NCBI GenBank assembly: GCA_030533445.1
Contig: CM060068.1
Span: 33,500,510 to 33,564,509, forward strand
Direction of reading: 5' to 3'
DNA: 64,000 nt
Origin: Cyprinodon diabolis
Lineage: Eukaryota; Chordata; Actinopteri; Cyprinodontiformes; Cyprinodontidae
In this document: piece after piece, positions 41,001 through 47,275 of the stretch
How the letters are laid out: each line of letters begins with the position of its first letter
How positions within the stretch are numbered: position 1 is the first letter of the stretch
Notes under the pieces: generated by a model
What the model was told of the DNA's origin: nothing
Database searches by the model: none
What the model saw: the letters and a program-made list of their open reading frames with translations, nothing else
Program-made: the position numbers and the translations under genes

Positions 41001-44000
41001 TTTTTGAGGGTGGACAGGTCAGAATCAGAATCAGAATCAAGTTTATTGCCAAGTAGGTTTGCACTTACAAGGAATTTGACTTGGTGTTGTTGGTGCAGAG
41101 AAAAAAAAAAACAAAAAAAAAAACAACAAAATAAGAATAGAATAGAATATATATATATATATATACAGTGGGGCAAAAAAGTATTTAGTCAGCCACCAAT
41201 AGTGCAAGTTCTCCCACTCAAAAAGATGAGAGAGGCCGGTAATTTTTATCATAGATATACCTCAACTATGACAGACAAAATGAGAAAAAAAAATCCAGAA
41301 AATCACATTGTCTGATTTTTAAAGAATTTATTTGCAAAATATGGTGGAAAATAAGTATTTGGTCAATAACAAAAGTTCATCTCAATACTTTGTTATATAC
41401 CCTTTGTTGGCAATCACAGAGATCAAACGTTTTCTGTAAGTCTTCACAAGGTTTTCACACACTGTTGCTGGTATTTTGGCCCATTCCTCCATGCAGATCT
41501 CCTCTAGAGCAGTGATGTTCTGGGGCTGTTGCTGGGCAACACGGACTTTCAACTCCCTCCAAAGATTTTCTATGGGGTTGAGATCTGGAGACTAGCTAGG
41601 CCACTCCAGGACCTTGAAATGCTTCTTACGAAGCCACTCCTTCGTTACCCGGGTGGTGTGTTTGGGATCATTGTCATGCTGAAAGACCCAGCCATGTTTC
41701 ATCTTCAATGCCCTTGCTGATGGAAGGAGGTTTTCACTCAAAATTTGACGATACATGGCCCCATTCATTCTTTCCTTCACACGGATCAGTCGTCCTGGTC
41801 CCTTAGCAGAAAAACAGCCCCAAAGCAGGATGTTTCCACCCCCATGCTTCACTATAGGTATGGTGTTCCTTGGATGCAACTCAGCATTCTCTCTCTCCTC
41901 CAAACACGACAAGTAGTTTTTACCAAAAAGTTCTATTTCTGTTTCACATGACCATATGATATTCTCCCAGTCATCGTCTGGATCATCCAAATGCTCTCTA
42001 GCAGACTTGAGACGGGCCTTGACATGTACTGGCTTAAGCAGGGGGACACGTCTGGCACTGCAGGATTTGAGTCCCTTTGCGGCGTAGTGTGTTACTGATG
42101 GTAGCCTTTGTTACTTTGGTCCCAGCTCTCTGCAGGTCATTCACTAGGTCCCCCCGTGTGGTTCTGGGATTTTTACTCACCGTTCTTGTGATCATTTTGA
42201 CCCCACGGGGTGAGATCTTGCGTGGAGCCCCAGATCGAGGAAGATTATCAGTGGTCTTGTATGTTTTCCATTTTCTAATAATTGATCCCACAGTTGATTT
42301 CTTCACACCAAGCTGTTTACCTATTGCAGATTCAGACTTCCCAGCCTGGTGCGGGTCTATAATTTTGTTTCGGGTGTCCTTTGACAGCTCTCAAGTTTTG
42401 GCCATGGTGGAGTTTAGAGTGTGACTGTTTGAGGTTGTGGACAGGTGGCCTTTATAATGATAACGGGTTCAAACAGGTGCCATTAATGAAGGTAACGAGT
42501 GGAGGACAGAGGAGCCTCTTACAGAAGAAGTTACAGGTCTGTGAGAGCCAGAAATCTTGCTTGTTTGTAACTGACCAAATACTTATTTTCCACCATATTT
42601 TGCAAATAAATTCTTTAAAAATCAGACAATGTGATTTTCTGGATTTTTTTTCTCATTTTGTCTCTCATAGTTGAGGTATATCTATGATGAAAATTACCGG
42701 CCTCTCTCATCTTTTTGAGTGGGAGAACTTGCACTATTGGTGGCTGACTAAATACTTTTTTGCCCCACTGTACACAAATGCTATATACAAACAGTAGACT
42801 GTGTGCGTTAATGTAACGCAGAAATCCTGAATGGGGGAGAGAAACATTGTCCAGTGTCACGGGCAGGTCTTGGCCTTGTTGATAAGGCTGGTAGCAGATG
42901 GGAAAAAACTGTTTTTGTGACTGGAGGTTCTGGTCCTGATGGACCGCAGCCTCCTGCCAGAGGGTAGTGACTGAAATAGTTTGTGACTGGGGTGCGAGGG
43001 ATCAGCCACAATCTTCCCTGCAGTCCTCAGAGTCCTGGAGGTGAAGACGGACCCAGCTAAGACCAAGGCTGTTGAGGAGTGGCCAGTCCCGAACACCAGG
43101 AAGCAACTTCAGCGTTTCCTGGGGTTCACTAACTTCTACCGACGTTTTATACGGAACTTCAGTATTGTCGCTGCGCCCCTCACTGCTCTGACCTCTACCA
43201 AGAGACACTTCCTATGGACTCCTGAAGCTGCCTCCGATTTCAAAGAACTCAAGCAGAGGTTTGTGGAAGCACCCATTCTCATTCACCCTGATCCTTCTGC
43301 TCAGTTCACTGTTGAAGTTGATGCATCAAATACTGGCGTTGGGGCGGTCCTTTCACAGCGGTTCCCCAAGGATAACAAGCTTCACCCCTGTGCCTTCTTT
43401 TCTAAAAGGTTTACTCCTGCTGAGGTGAACTACGACATGGGAGACAGAGAACTCTTGGCCATTAAGCTAGCTCTCGAGGAGTGGAGGCACTGTCTAGAAG
43501 GTACTGAACTTCCAGTAATCATTTTGACAGACCATAAGAACCTGGCATATCTTCAGTCTGCCAAGCGCCTTAACCCAAGGCAGTATCGTTGGTCCCTTTT
43601 CTTCTCCCGTTTCAATCTTAATATCACCTATCGTCCAGGTTCCAGAAACACCAAGCCAGATGCTCTCTCCAGACTTTACTCTCCTGATGGCCCCCCAGAG
43701 TATTCTGAGCCCATTCTTCCCTCCACATGTACCATTGGTTCCCTCACCTGGGATCTGGAAGGGGCTATCCAGGAGGCACAGATCTCTGAACCAGACCCAG
43801 GCGGAGCCCCCTAGCCGTCGGTACGTTCCCACCTCCATTCGTGCTTGCACCATCCATTGGGCACACTCTTCACAATTCTCCTGCCATCCTGGAGTAAGTC
43901 GCACTATTGGTCTTCTTCGTCGATATTTCTGGTGGCCATCCCTGAATAAGGATGTTATTGAATATGTCTCTGCTTGTTCAACCTGTGCTAGAAACAAGAC

Positions 44001-45664
44001 GTCCCATCGTCCTCCCTCTGGTCTCCTGCAACCGTTGTCCATCCCCAGTCGGCCCTGGTCCCACATCTCCCTCGACTTTGTTACTGGTCTCCCCACATCC
44101 AAAAATAAAAGGGTTATTCTCAGCATCATTGACCGTTTTTCTAAAGCTTGTCATCTAGTTGCACTCTCCAAACTCCCCTCAGCATTAGAAACAGCTAGGC
44201 TTCTCTTCTATCACGTCTTCCGCCTTCATGGAATCCCAACAGAAATTGTCTCCGACAGAGGACCCCAATTCATCTCCCAGGTCTGGAGAAACTTTTGTTC
44301 AGCTCTTGGTGCACGTCCTTGCCTGTCTTCTGGTTTTCACCCCCAATCTAATGGACAGTGTGAACGCCTTAATCAAGAGCTGGAAAATATCCTTCGGTCT
44401 GTATCTCACAGGTAGTATGTCACAGGTTGACTTTGCGCACATAATAAAAAACAACGAGCAGAAGACACAGCCCTGAGGGGTGCTGGCGTTACACCATATT
44501 CTGTGCCCCATATTTTGTGACCCAAGGGGGCGCTACAAGCACTTTACCACAGATTTTTTTAGGTATGAGTTTTGTGACATTGGGCATAGGTAATAATCCT
44601 GTGACATAAGTGTTAGTAGATACAGCAGGCTGGTGAGGAGAATCCGCAATAGAGCTTGAGATAGGTCACAGAATAAAGTGTAACACAATTAGGGAAAACA
44701 CCAAACTGTGTTTGATCAAAAAGTTCAAGTCTAGGGCTGTACACAATAGTGAAACAAAGTGGTAGACTAGTGGTTAGAGCACAGAGCTTATGGGTCTCTG
44801 GGCAAGACCCTTAACCCCTGATTGCTCCCTGAGCGCCGCACGATGGCAGCCCACTGCTTCCCAAAGGGATGGGTTAAATGCAGAGGTAAATTTCTCCTGT
44901 GTGAGATCAATAAAGTTCAATTATTATGTTTGTCATTTCGAACTAAACTTCAGTAAAATCTGAATAGTGTAGCTTTAATTTGATACCCCTAAAAATAAAA
45001 ACAACCAGTTGCTCTTAATAGCATCCTAAAGTCAGCTGGTGAGTAATTTATCTAATGAATTATGATAGATAGTGGTAACATGTTACAGGCTACAAATTAC
45101 CTGCAGTGCAGTTATAGCTGAAGGTGTTTCATCAAAATATTTAGGAGATTAATACAAATGCATGCAAAATGTTTCAGTTTTGTTTTTTTGTTTTTTTAAT
45201 TGGGGCACATTTTTCGAAATCTTTAAAACACTTTCTTTTGATCTACAACAAAAATCCCAATAAAAGTCATTTGAATCTGTAGTTGGAATGTGGCAATTAT
45301 AAAAAGTTAAATTGCCAAGATCCTTTTTGTGAGGAAATGTTTCTATAAAAGCATCTCTACACTTTCCACTTTTAATTGTTTTACTTTCTGCAGGAAAACA
45401 GCATGCAGAGAATGAGTAAAAGTAACCCACCACACTCTTCCGTCTGTTCTCATTCCCTGACTCATCTTCAGAGTGACTGACAGCTCCAGCTGAGGTAGTC
45501 CCAACCTGAGAGTTTGCACTAGAAAGACAGAAAAAATCACATGTGATTACAGAAGGACATTTTAATCCACATTAAACAAAACGCCTTCCACTGTTTTAGT
45601 AAACATATCATTACTTTCTATCTGAAGACCTGGATGCAGCTGCAGCAGAAGATTCTGGTATCAT
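14049..45664 (-). CDS. stag3: Cohesin subunit STAG3-like (stromal antigen), complete
   Basis: STAG proteins bind the RAD21/REC8 kleisin and hold the cohesin ring on chromatin; STAG3 is the meiotic form. Exons in gene order: 45615-45664, 45431-45518, 37398-37562, 36244-36340, 36063-36139, 33633-33837, 33158-33309, 33003-33076, 32766-32889, 32565-32663, 30694-30773, 30514-30621, 30333-30441, 30129-30234, 28737-28840, 28536-28628, 28346-28432, 27787-27987, 26920-26996, 26729-26816, 26571-26651, 24722-24814, 24469-24643, 20628-20764, 16160-16261, 15912-16063, 15702-15830, 15434-15621, 14250-14322, 14049-14175. The sum is 3441 nt: 1146 codons plus TGA. Start is the ATG at 45662-45664 ([10 protein letters not shown]). 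Motifs: [15 protein letters not shown] (about 85-100), DDWIEAY, SCD-like block [11 protein letters not shown]...[12 protein letters not shown] (about 303-377), [35 protein letters not shown]. The tail is acidic ([12 protein letters not shown]). Identity to STAG1/2 is visibly low (SCD has LFTSRFK as in STAG3), unlike near-invariant vertebrate STAG1/2, hence STAG3. Human STAG3 is about 1225 residues. Confidence 0.78.
14613..14683. repeat. (GGAA)n microsatellite, about 17 units
   Basis: This is an uninterrupted GAAG/GGAA tetranucleotide run in the intron between the last coding exons of STAG3. Looser GGAAG-rich sequence continues to about 15150. Length polymorphism is likely. Confidence 0.95.
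15229..15429. repeat. Dispersed repeat, copy 1, abutting a STAG3 splice donor
   Basis: The block shares long stretches with 32135-32336 in the same orientation, for example gatgaactgttctctcttt, tgccgactgagtgaaatcc and gaatagttgaatactttttt followed by cccactacac. Its edge lies 4-5 bases from the donor of STAG3 exon 15434-15621. The nature is unknown; the gtgggaaaaaagtatt end loosely resembles Tc1/mariner ends. Confidence 0.75.
16262..20627. other. Large STAG3 intron, mostly AT-rich
   Basis: This 4.4-kb intron lies between the exon ending HYMK and the exon starting HYSDFGD. It contains one hAT-like MITE copy (18580-18932). The rest is AT-rich sequence with no supported exon on either strand. 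Confidence 0.7.
18580..18932. mobile_element. hAT-like MITE, copy 1
   Basis: The copy carries the widespread fish pattern of repeated AATCGATTAATC-type blocks at both ends and the end sequence cgttagttgcagccctg (complement CAGGGCTGCAACTAACG). It aligns along its length with 23515-23848 (for example the ctttaaaacatgcctttagct and cttttgccatc blocks). There is no transposase. The left limit is approximate. Confidence 0.6.
21392..21472 (-). other. stag3: Candidate 27-codon cassette exon of STAG3
   Basis: On the complement an 81-bp open block is bounded by a polypyrimidine-AG acceptor (ctctttag) and a gtaaac donor. It sits between STAG3 exons 24469-24643 and 20628-20764, both joined in phase 1, and 81 is divisible by three. 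Read in that phase it stays open and would add 27 codons (starts VPNEQNKSG, ends LWSPG) in the acidic, poorly conserved loop before [10 protein letters not shown]. Skipping it also gives a good frame, so it is either an alternative exon or chance. I did not include it in the main CDS. Confidence 0.4.
23200..23480 (+). mobile_element. Tc1/mariner transposase relic
   Basis: Around 23352-23380 the + strand reads DLNPIENL, the conserved end of the DDE transposase region of Tc1-like elements (usually [11 protein letters not shown]). It is followed by [15 protein letters not shown] residues. The frame is broken on both sides and no terminal repeats were found. Confidence 0.5.
23515..23848. mobile_element. 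hAT-like MITE, copy 2
   Basis: This second copy of the family at 18580-18932 is in the same orientation, ends in gttagttgcagccctg and is more diverged. The long A run just left of it (about 23502-23518) may mark the insertion edge. Confidence 0.6.
24930..25040. repeat. Dispersed fish repeat (tail fragment)
   Basis: The block has the familiar fish phrases catccatccagccattttct, ggtgcctatctccagctgtc and ggcggggtacaccctggaca. These occur at the ends of very abundant dispersed elements. Only a short fragment is present, in a STAG3 intron. Confidence 0.55.
25400..25520 (+). mobile_element. Tc1-type transposase fragment
   Basis: From about 25407 the + strand reads [16 protein letters not shown], a clear relic of the Tc1 transposase block [13 protein letters not shown]. 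The frame stays open for only about 38 codons and no terminal repeats are visible. Confidence 0.6.
26522..26565. repeat. Short tandem repeat next to a STAG3 splice donor
   Basis: Three imperfect copies of a unit of about 15 bp (GATGCAGATGATCNN) lie directly inside the donor of STAG3 exon 26571-26651. The run ends 5 bases from the GTGGGT donor. Confidence 0.8.
29000..29500. repeat. Degenerate TTTAG/CTTAG pentamer-rich tract
   Basis: This STAG3 intron stretch is built largely of TTTAG, CTTAG and TTTAGTTTAG-like words broken by point changes and indels. It looks like a decayed simple-sequence array. No exon is supported. Confidence 0.5.
30774..32564. other. STAG3 intron with dispersed repeats
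   Basis: The intron lies between the exon ending LFTSRFK and the exon starting NRLVSM. It includes Tc1-end-like phrases near 30925-31020 and the second copy of the repeat described at 15229-15429. No coding exon is supported. Confidence 0.6.
32135..32336. repeat. Dispersed repeat, copy 2
   Basis: This copy matches 15229-15429 in the same orientation with moderate divergence and a few indels. The matching edge is again cccactacac. It lies inside a STAG3 intron, about 230 bp from exon 32565-32663. Confidence 0.75.
33838..36062. other. STAG3 intron with a common fish LINE-type repeat
   Basis: The intron separates the exon ending MVEELDE from the exon starting DCADYPL. It carries the repeat at about 34560-34985. 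Nothing else coding is seen. Confidence 0.6.
34560..34985 (+). repeat. Abundant fish dispersed repeat (LINE-tail type)
   Basis: The stretch contains gagcctggttctactggagg, tttcttcctgttaaaagg, gagtttttcca and, at the end, agtgccttcagatgacatg. This order is typical of a very abundant teleost repeat. The short open frames over it are not genes. Confidence 0.65.
36242..36244 (-). promoter_or_regulatory. stag3: GC-AG splice donor of STAG3 intron 4
   Basis: The exon ending CGCK + G (36244) is followed on the complement by GCAAGC, not GT. The reading frame and family alignment ([12 protein letters not shown]) fix the junction there, and no nearby GT gives the same protein. GC-AG introns are a known minor class. 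Confidence 0.8.
38324..38815 (+). repeat. Possible 5' LTR of the gypsy element
   Basis: This non-coding stretch directly before gag begins tgttagg and contains an AATAAA at 38764-38769 near its right end, as expected for an LTR. No second copy exists in the window for comparison, so both limits are inferred. Confidence 0.4.
38829..39794 (+). CDS. Gypsy gag polyprotein
   Basis: Gag packages the element's RNA into a particle. The frame is open from the ATG at 38829 (MSEPTGQ) to TAA at 39792, about 321 residues. It has a retrotransposon gag core ([16 protein letters not shown], then WAESVIDQ and FKQTFCP) and near its C-terminus a single zinc knuckle C-X2-C-X4-H-X4-C ([14 protein letters not shown]). 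A longer in-frame start at 38787 exists, but MSEPTGQ fits the family better. Pol follows in the -1 frame. Confidence 0.8.
   Translation: MSEPTGQSDSAAQLRTALSEQGVLLGKHDQTINMMCQHLEQLSRQIQGLHDKLPQVSAAATSDPLPVSSPLPVHHDAITPTPDYFSGELEKCKGFLLQCTLVFNRSPRSFPDDVSKISYIVGLLRDRALKWAESVIDQSTLTDYSYQEFLDLFKQTFCPKVSEESASKKLWSLKQGSRSVVDFAIDFRTLATESGWNEPALKGTFLHSLNEKLKDELACRDEPDSLYELINLAIRLDHRIRERHWPSNSRPSLTASRQPPASPEPSVSPNLNQPEPMQLGRARLSSEERHRRLTSGCCLYCGSSQHYFSSCPVRPKDYARQ
39770..39776 (+). promoter_or_regulatory. Slippery heptamer CCCAAAA for -1 frameshifting
   Basis: In the gag frame this reads C CCA AAA, an X XXY YYZ heptamer, 15 bases before the gag stop. A slip back by one base here enters the pol frame, which is open through the gag stop. 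Whether a stimulatory RNA structure follows was not determined. Confidence 0.6.
41148..41165. repeat. (AT)n run at the Tc1 insertion point
   Basis: This short alternating AT run ends in the TA dinucleotide that Tc1/mariner elements use as target. Confidence 0.9.
41166..41365 (+). repeat. Left terminal inverted repeat of the Tc1 element
   Basis: It matches the complement of 42572-42770 with only about two or three substitutions and one A-run length change. Confidence 0.9.
41392..42405 (-). pseudogene. Tc1 transposase pseudogene
   Basis: Tc1 transposases cut and paste the element through a DDE catalytic domain. The ATG is at 42403-42405 and the final stop at 41392-41394. A helix-turn-helix part is readable ([18 protein letters not shown], then [14 protein letters not shown]). 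Further on are [40 protein letters not shown] and the end [13 protein letters not shown]. Breaks: a TGA at codon 5, a one-base insertion near 42070 that shifts the frame after LRRKG, a Cys where the first catalytic Asp is expected ([11 protein letters not shown]), and a TAG just before SPDLNP. The copy cannot be active. Confidence 0.9.
42572..42770 (-). repeat. Right terminal inverted repeat of the Tc1 element
   Basis: This is the inverted partner of 41166-41365, ending in the same CAGTGGGG terminus on the complement next to a TA target copy. Confidence 0.9.
44416..44540 (-). mobile_element. LINE reverse-transcriptase relic
   Basis: The complement reads [16 protein letters not shown], matching the LINE RT block GSPQGCVLSPLLY. 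It abuts the broken 3' end of the gypsy element, so a second LINE piece may have replaced the lost 3' part. Only about 30 codons are readable. Confidence 0.6.
44763..44932 (+). mobile_element. tRNA-derived SINE, copy 1
   Basis: The copy has an A-box-like tggtagactagtgg, then the shared core gggcaagacccttaacccc, ccactgcttcccaaag and gggttaaatgcagagg, and ends in gatcaataaagttcaattatt. It shares this core with 46566-46742 and 55578-55790. It lies in STAG3 intron 2. Confidence 0.7.
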
Positions 45665-46155
45665 TTCCTCCTTAGATCTTCACATCAGGTTCACTATATA
45701 TGACATCATCCTTGGGAGCTTTGACTGGATGCTTGTGCAAACAACACATGTTAGTAAACCATAACAACAGCTCTAACTTTGTCTCTCTCCTAAAACATCT
45801 GGTCTGGTCTCATTTGCCTAACAAAAATATAAACATCCCACATGCGACAAATGGGAAAACTTAATTAATATTAGATTTGCTTTTCATAAAAAACATGTGA
45901 TCCGTGAAACTTTAAAGAAATATCTGCAGCTTTTTTACCCGACAAAACCTGCCGCCGCCTAAGCAGTGACCTACTGGTCACTCTGAAACCTTCAAAACCT
46001 ACTTACCTCCATTACACAGATTCATAGGTTTATTTATTCGTTATTTTTTGTTTCGTTTTTTATCTGCAGACTGTCATTTCAAAGGTTTCCTCTCATTTCC
46101 TCCGTCGTCGCCCCATACTCTCACAATCAAGGTATCGGACAGCCTAACCGAAGCT

Positions 46156-46193
46156 GATTGGCTAGAAACTGGAATGGAGAGATCTGATTGGCT
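46156..46193 (-). promoter_or_regulatory. stag3: Paired CCAAT boxes, possible STAG3 promoter
   Basis: Two AGCCAATC boxes on the complement (46156-46163 and 46186-46193) are 30 bp apart, about one NF-Y spacing. They lie about 500 bp upstream of the STAG3 ATG in a comparatively GC-rich stretch. The transcription start is not known. Confidence 0.35.
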
Positions 46194-46565
46194 GATCTGG
46201 AATGTCACTACGTTTTTACGTCCCTCCTCTTGCGGCTGTGGCAGGCAGCAGAGCAGACTGGTTCCGTCTTTCATCTGTCCGTTTGGGTTTCCTTGTCTCT
46301 GTCTGCCACATCTGGCGGCACATCTACAAGAAAACACACCGTAAACTATTGGTGATATAGCCTGTATAACCATTACTGTTTCTACTAATACAGTAACACG
46401 ATTTAAATAATTAAATACTCGATTCAAATTCATTTCCTAATTGTATACCTTACCAACACTAGGTGTCGCCATTGGTCTAATTTTGGACCTTTTTTTATTT
46501 TTGAAGAACTACTTTAATTCAGCCAGATTGGAGTATTTCCAAGCTTGAACTATTTAGAAATTATT

Positions 46566-46742
46566 AAGTGGGGAGTGGTGGCCTAGTGATTCCTGAGGTT
46601 GTGAGTTTGAAACCTGATCCCACAGACTGCCACTCTGGGTCTCTGAGCAAGACCCTTAACCCCACACTGCTCCCCAAGGGGATGAGTTAAATGCAGAGGT
46701 AAATTTATCCTATGTGAGATCAATAAAGTTAAATTTTTATTA
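46566..46742 (+). mobile_element. tRNA-derived SINE, copy 2
   Basis: This copy is best preserved at the 5' end: tggcctagtgattcc (A-box type) and ttgtgagtttgaaacc (B-box type). The shared core ctctgagcaagacccttaac and gagttaaatgcagaggtaaa follows, and the end is aataaagttaaatttttatt. Confidence 0.75.
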
Positions 46743-47275
46743 TTAAATGGAAATGATTGTGGTGATCATAACTGATTTATAGCAGTAAATAAAAAATAAA
46801 AAAACTGACCAGAGACAGACATAAGATACAAATAGAGATTATCACTCAGTCGTGTGTAAAAGTTCACTTAGTGAGTGTATGAACTGTGTTGTTTAATGCA
46901 TTCCAGTACACCAAATCCCTTATATGTAATGTATCCAGTCTGTCTATTGTTATCCTGTCATAACAGAGCAAACACCACATCAAATTTTATTTGACTTTAT
47001 TTTTTTTTCACATTATTAAAAAGAAAATGACAATTGTATTTACAGTAGTGCAAGGAGGGTTTCATCACGTTATCATTATTCAGTCCATAACTGACTCAGC
47101 ATAAGTATGAACAAAAGCCAGGCTGAGAATTACACAAATTGAACTTAATTTGTGAATAAACTAGATAATCCAGTTCATTGATCCTCAAGTTCAATCAAAT
47201 GGTATAGCACCTTTATAATGTCAAAGACAGTTCAGTTGATTTTGAAGCAGGATCCTTTATGGAGATGATTTTGGT

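Larger units (their letters stand above)
41166..42770 (-). mobile_element. Tc1/mariner transposon, full length, 1605 bp
   Basis: The element begins CAGTGGGGCAAAAAAGTATT and ends with its complement, flanked by TA on both sides (41164-41165, 42771-42772). The terminal inverted repeats are about 200 bp (41166-41365 and 42572-42770) and nearly identical. The transposase gene on the - strand is broken. It sits inside a LINE fragment inside a gypsy element. Confidence 0.95.
41020..43038 (-). mobile_element. LINE 3' fragment inserted in gypsy pol
   Basis: On the complement the 5' side encodes the end of a non-LTR ORF2 ([20 protein letters not shown], then [17 protein letters not shown]). The 3' end finishes with an AATAAA-like signal and a short tandem tail of TTCTGA units (41020-41038 on +). 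It is 5'-truncated, as usual for LINEs. Flanking AGGT at 41016-41019 and 43039-43042 is a possible 4-bp target duplication, and gypsy pol resumes right after it. The Tc1 element at 41166-42770 interrupts it. The clade (Rex1/L2-like) is inferred. Confidence 0.75.
38324..44415 (+). mobile_element. Ty3/gypsy retrotransposon (sushi-like), nested and 3'-truncated
   Basis: The element lies in STAG3 intron 2, antisense to the gene. It has a gag frame, then pol with protease, reverse transcriptase, RNase H and integrase in gypsy order. Pol is split by a LINE fragment at 41020-43038, itself split by a Tc1 element. Pol also has a one-base frame break near 43800-43815. Integrase ends at about 44410, without a chromodomain, polypurine tract or 3' LTR, so the copy is incomplete and inactive. 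The left limit is set by a plausible LTR start (tgttagg) and is uncertain. Confidence 0.85.
39777..44415 (+). pseudogene. Gypsy pol: protease, RT, RNase H, integrase (broken)
   Basis: Pol copies the RNA and inserts the DNA. Protease: [12 protein letters not shown] (about 39891-39926). Reverse transcriptase: [24 protein letters not shown] and the catalytic YIDDILIF (about 40852). The frame ends at 41056 because of the LINE insertion at 41020. It resumes after 43042 with [13 protein letters not shown], RNase H ([35 protein letters not shown]) and the tail of that domain. A frame break near 43800-43815 shifts to the integrase frame: HHCC region (CHPG, CSTCARN) and the D,D,E core residues in [16 protein letters not shown] and CERLNQELE. 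The C-terminal part of integrase is absent. The copy is non-functional. Confidence 0.85.
45665..47275. other. Upstream region of STAG3
   Basis: This gap lies between the STAG3 start codon and the 3' end of the next - strand gene. It holds a probable STAG3 promoter (46150-46195), a SINE (46566-46742) and the 3' UTR of the 261-residue gene, whose AATAAA on the complement is near 46990. Untranslated 5' exons of STAG3 could be here but cannot be placed. Confidence 0.5.

Noticed and set aside
42077..42424. 115-codon + strand frame over the Tc1 element
   Set aside because: It is the antisense of the transposase pseudogene.
43494..44129. 211-codon frame antisense to gypsy pol
   Set aside because: It lies opposite the RNase H and integrase coding sequence and has no protein signature; it is a shadow of pol.
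14049..45664. Assignment as STAG1 or STAG2
   Set aside because: Vertebrate STAG1 and STAG2 are almost invariant in the SCD and [14 protein letters not shown] regions; this protein differs at many positions there and lacks their conserved C-terminus.
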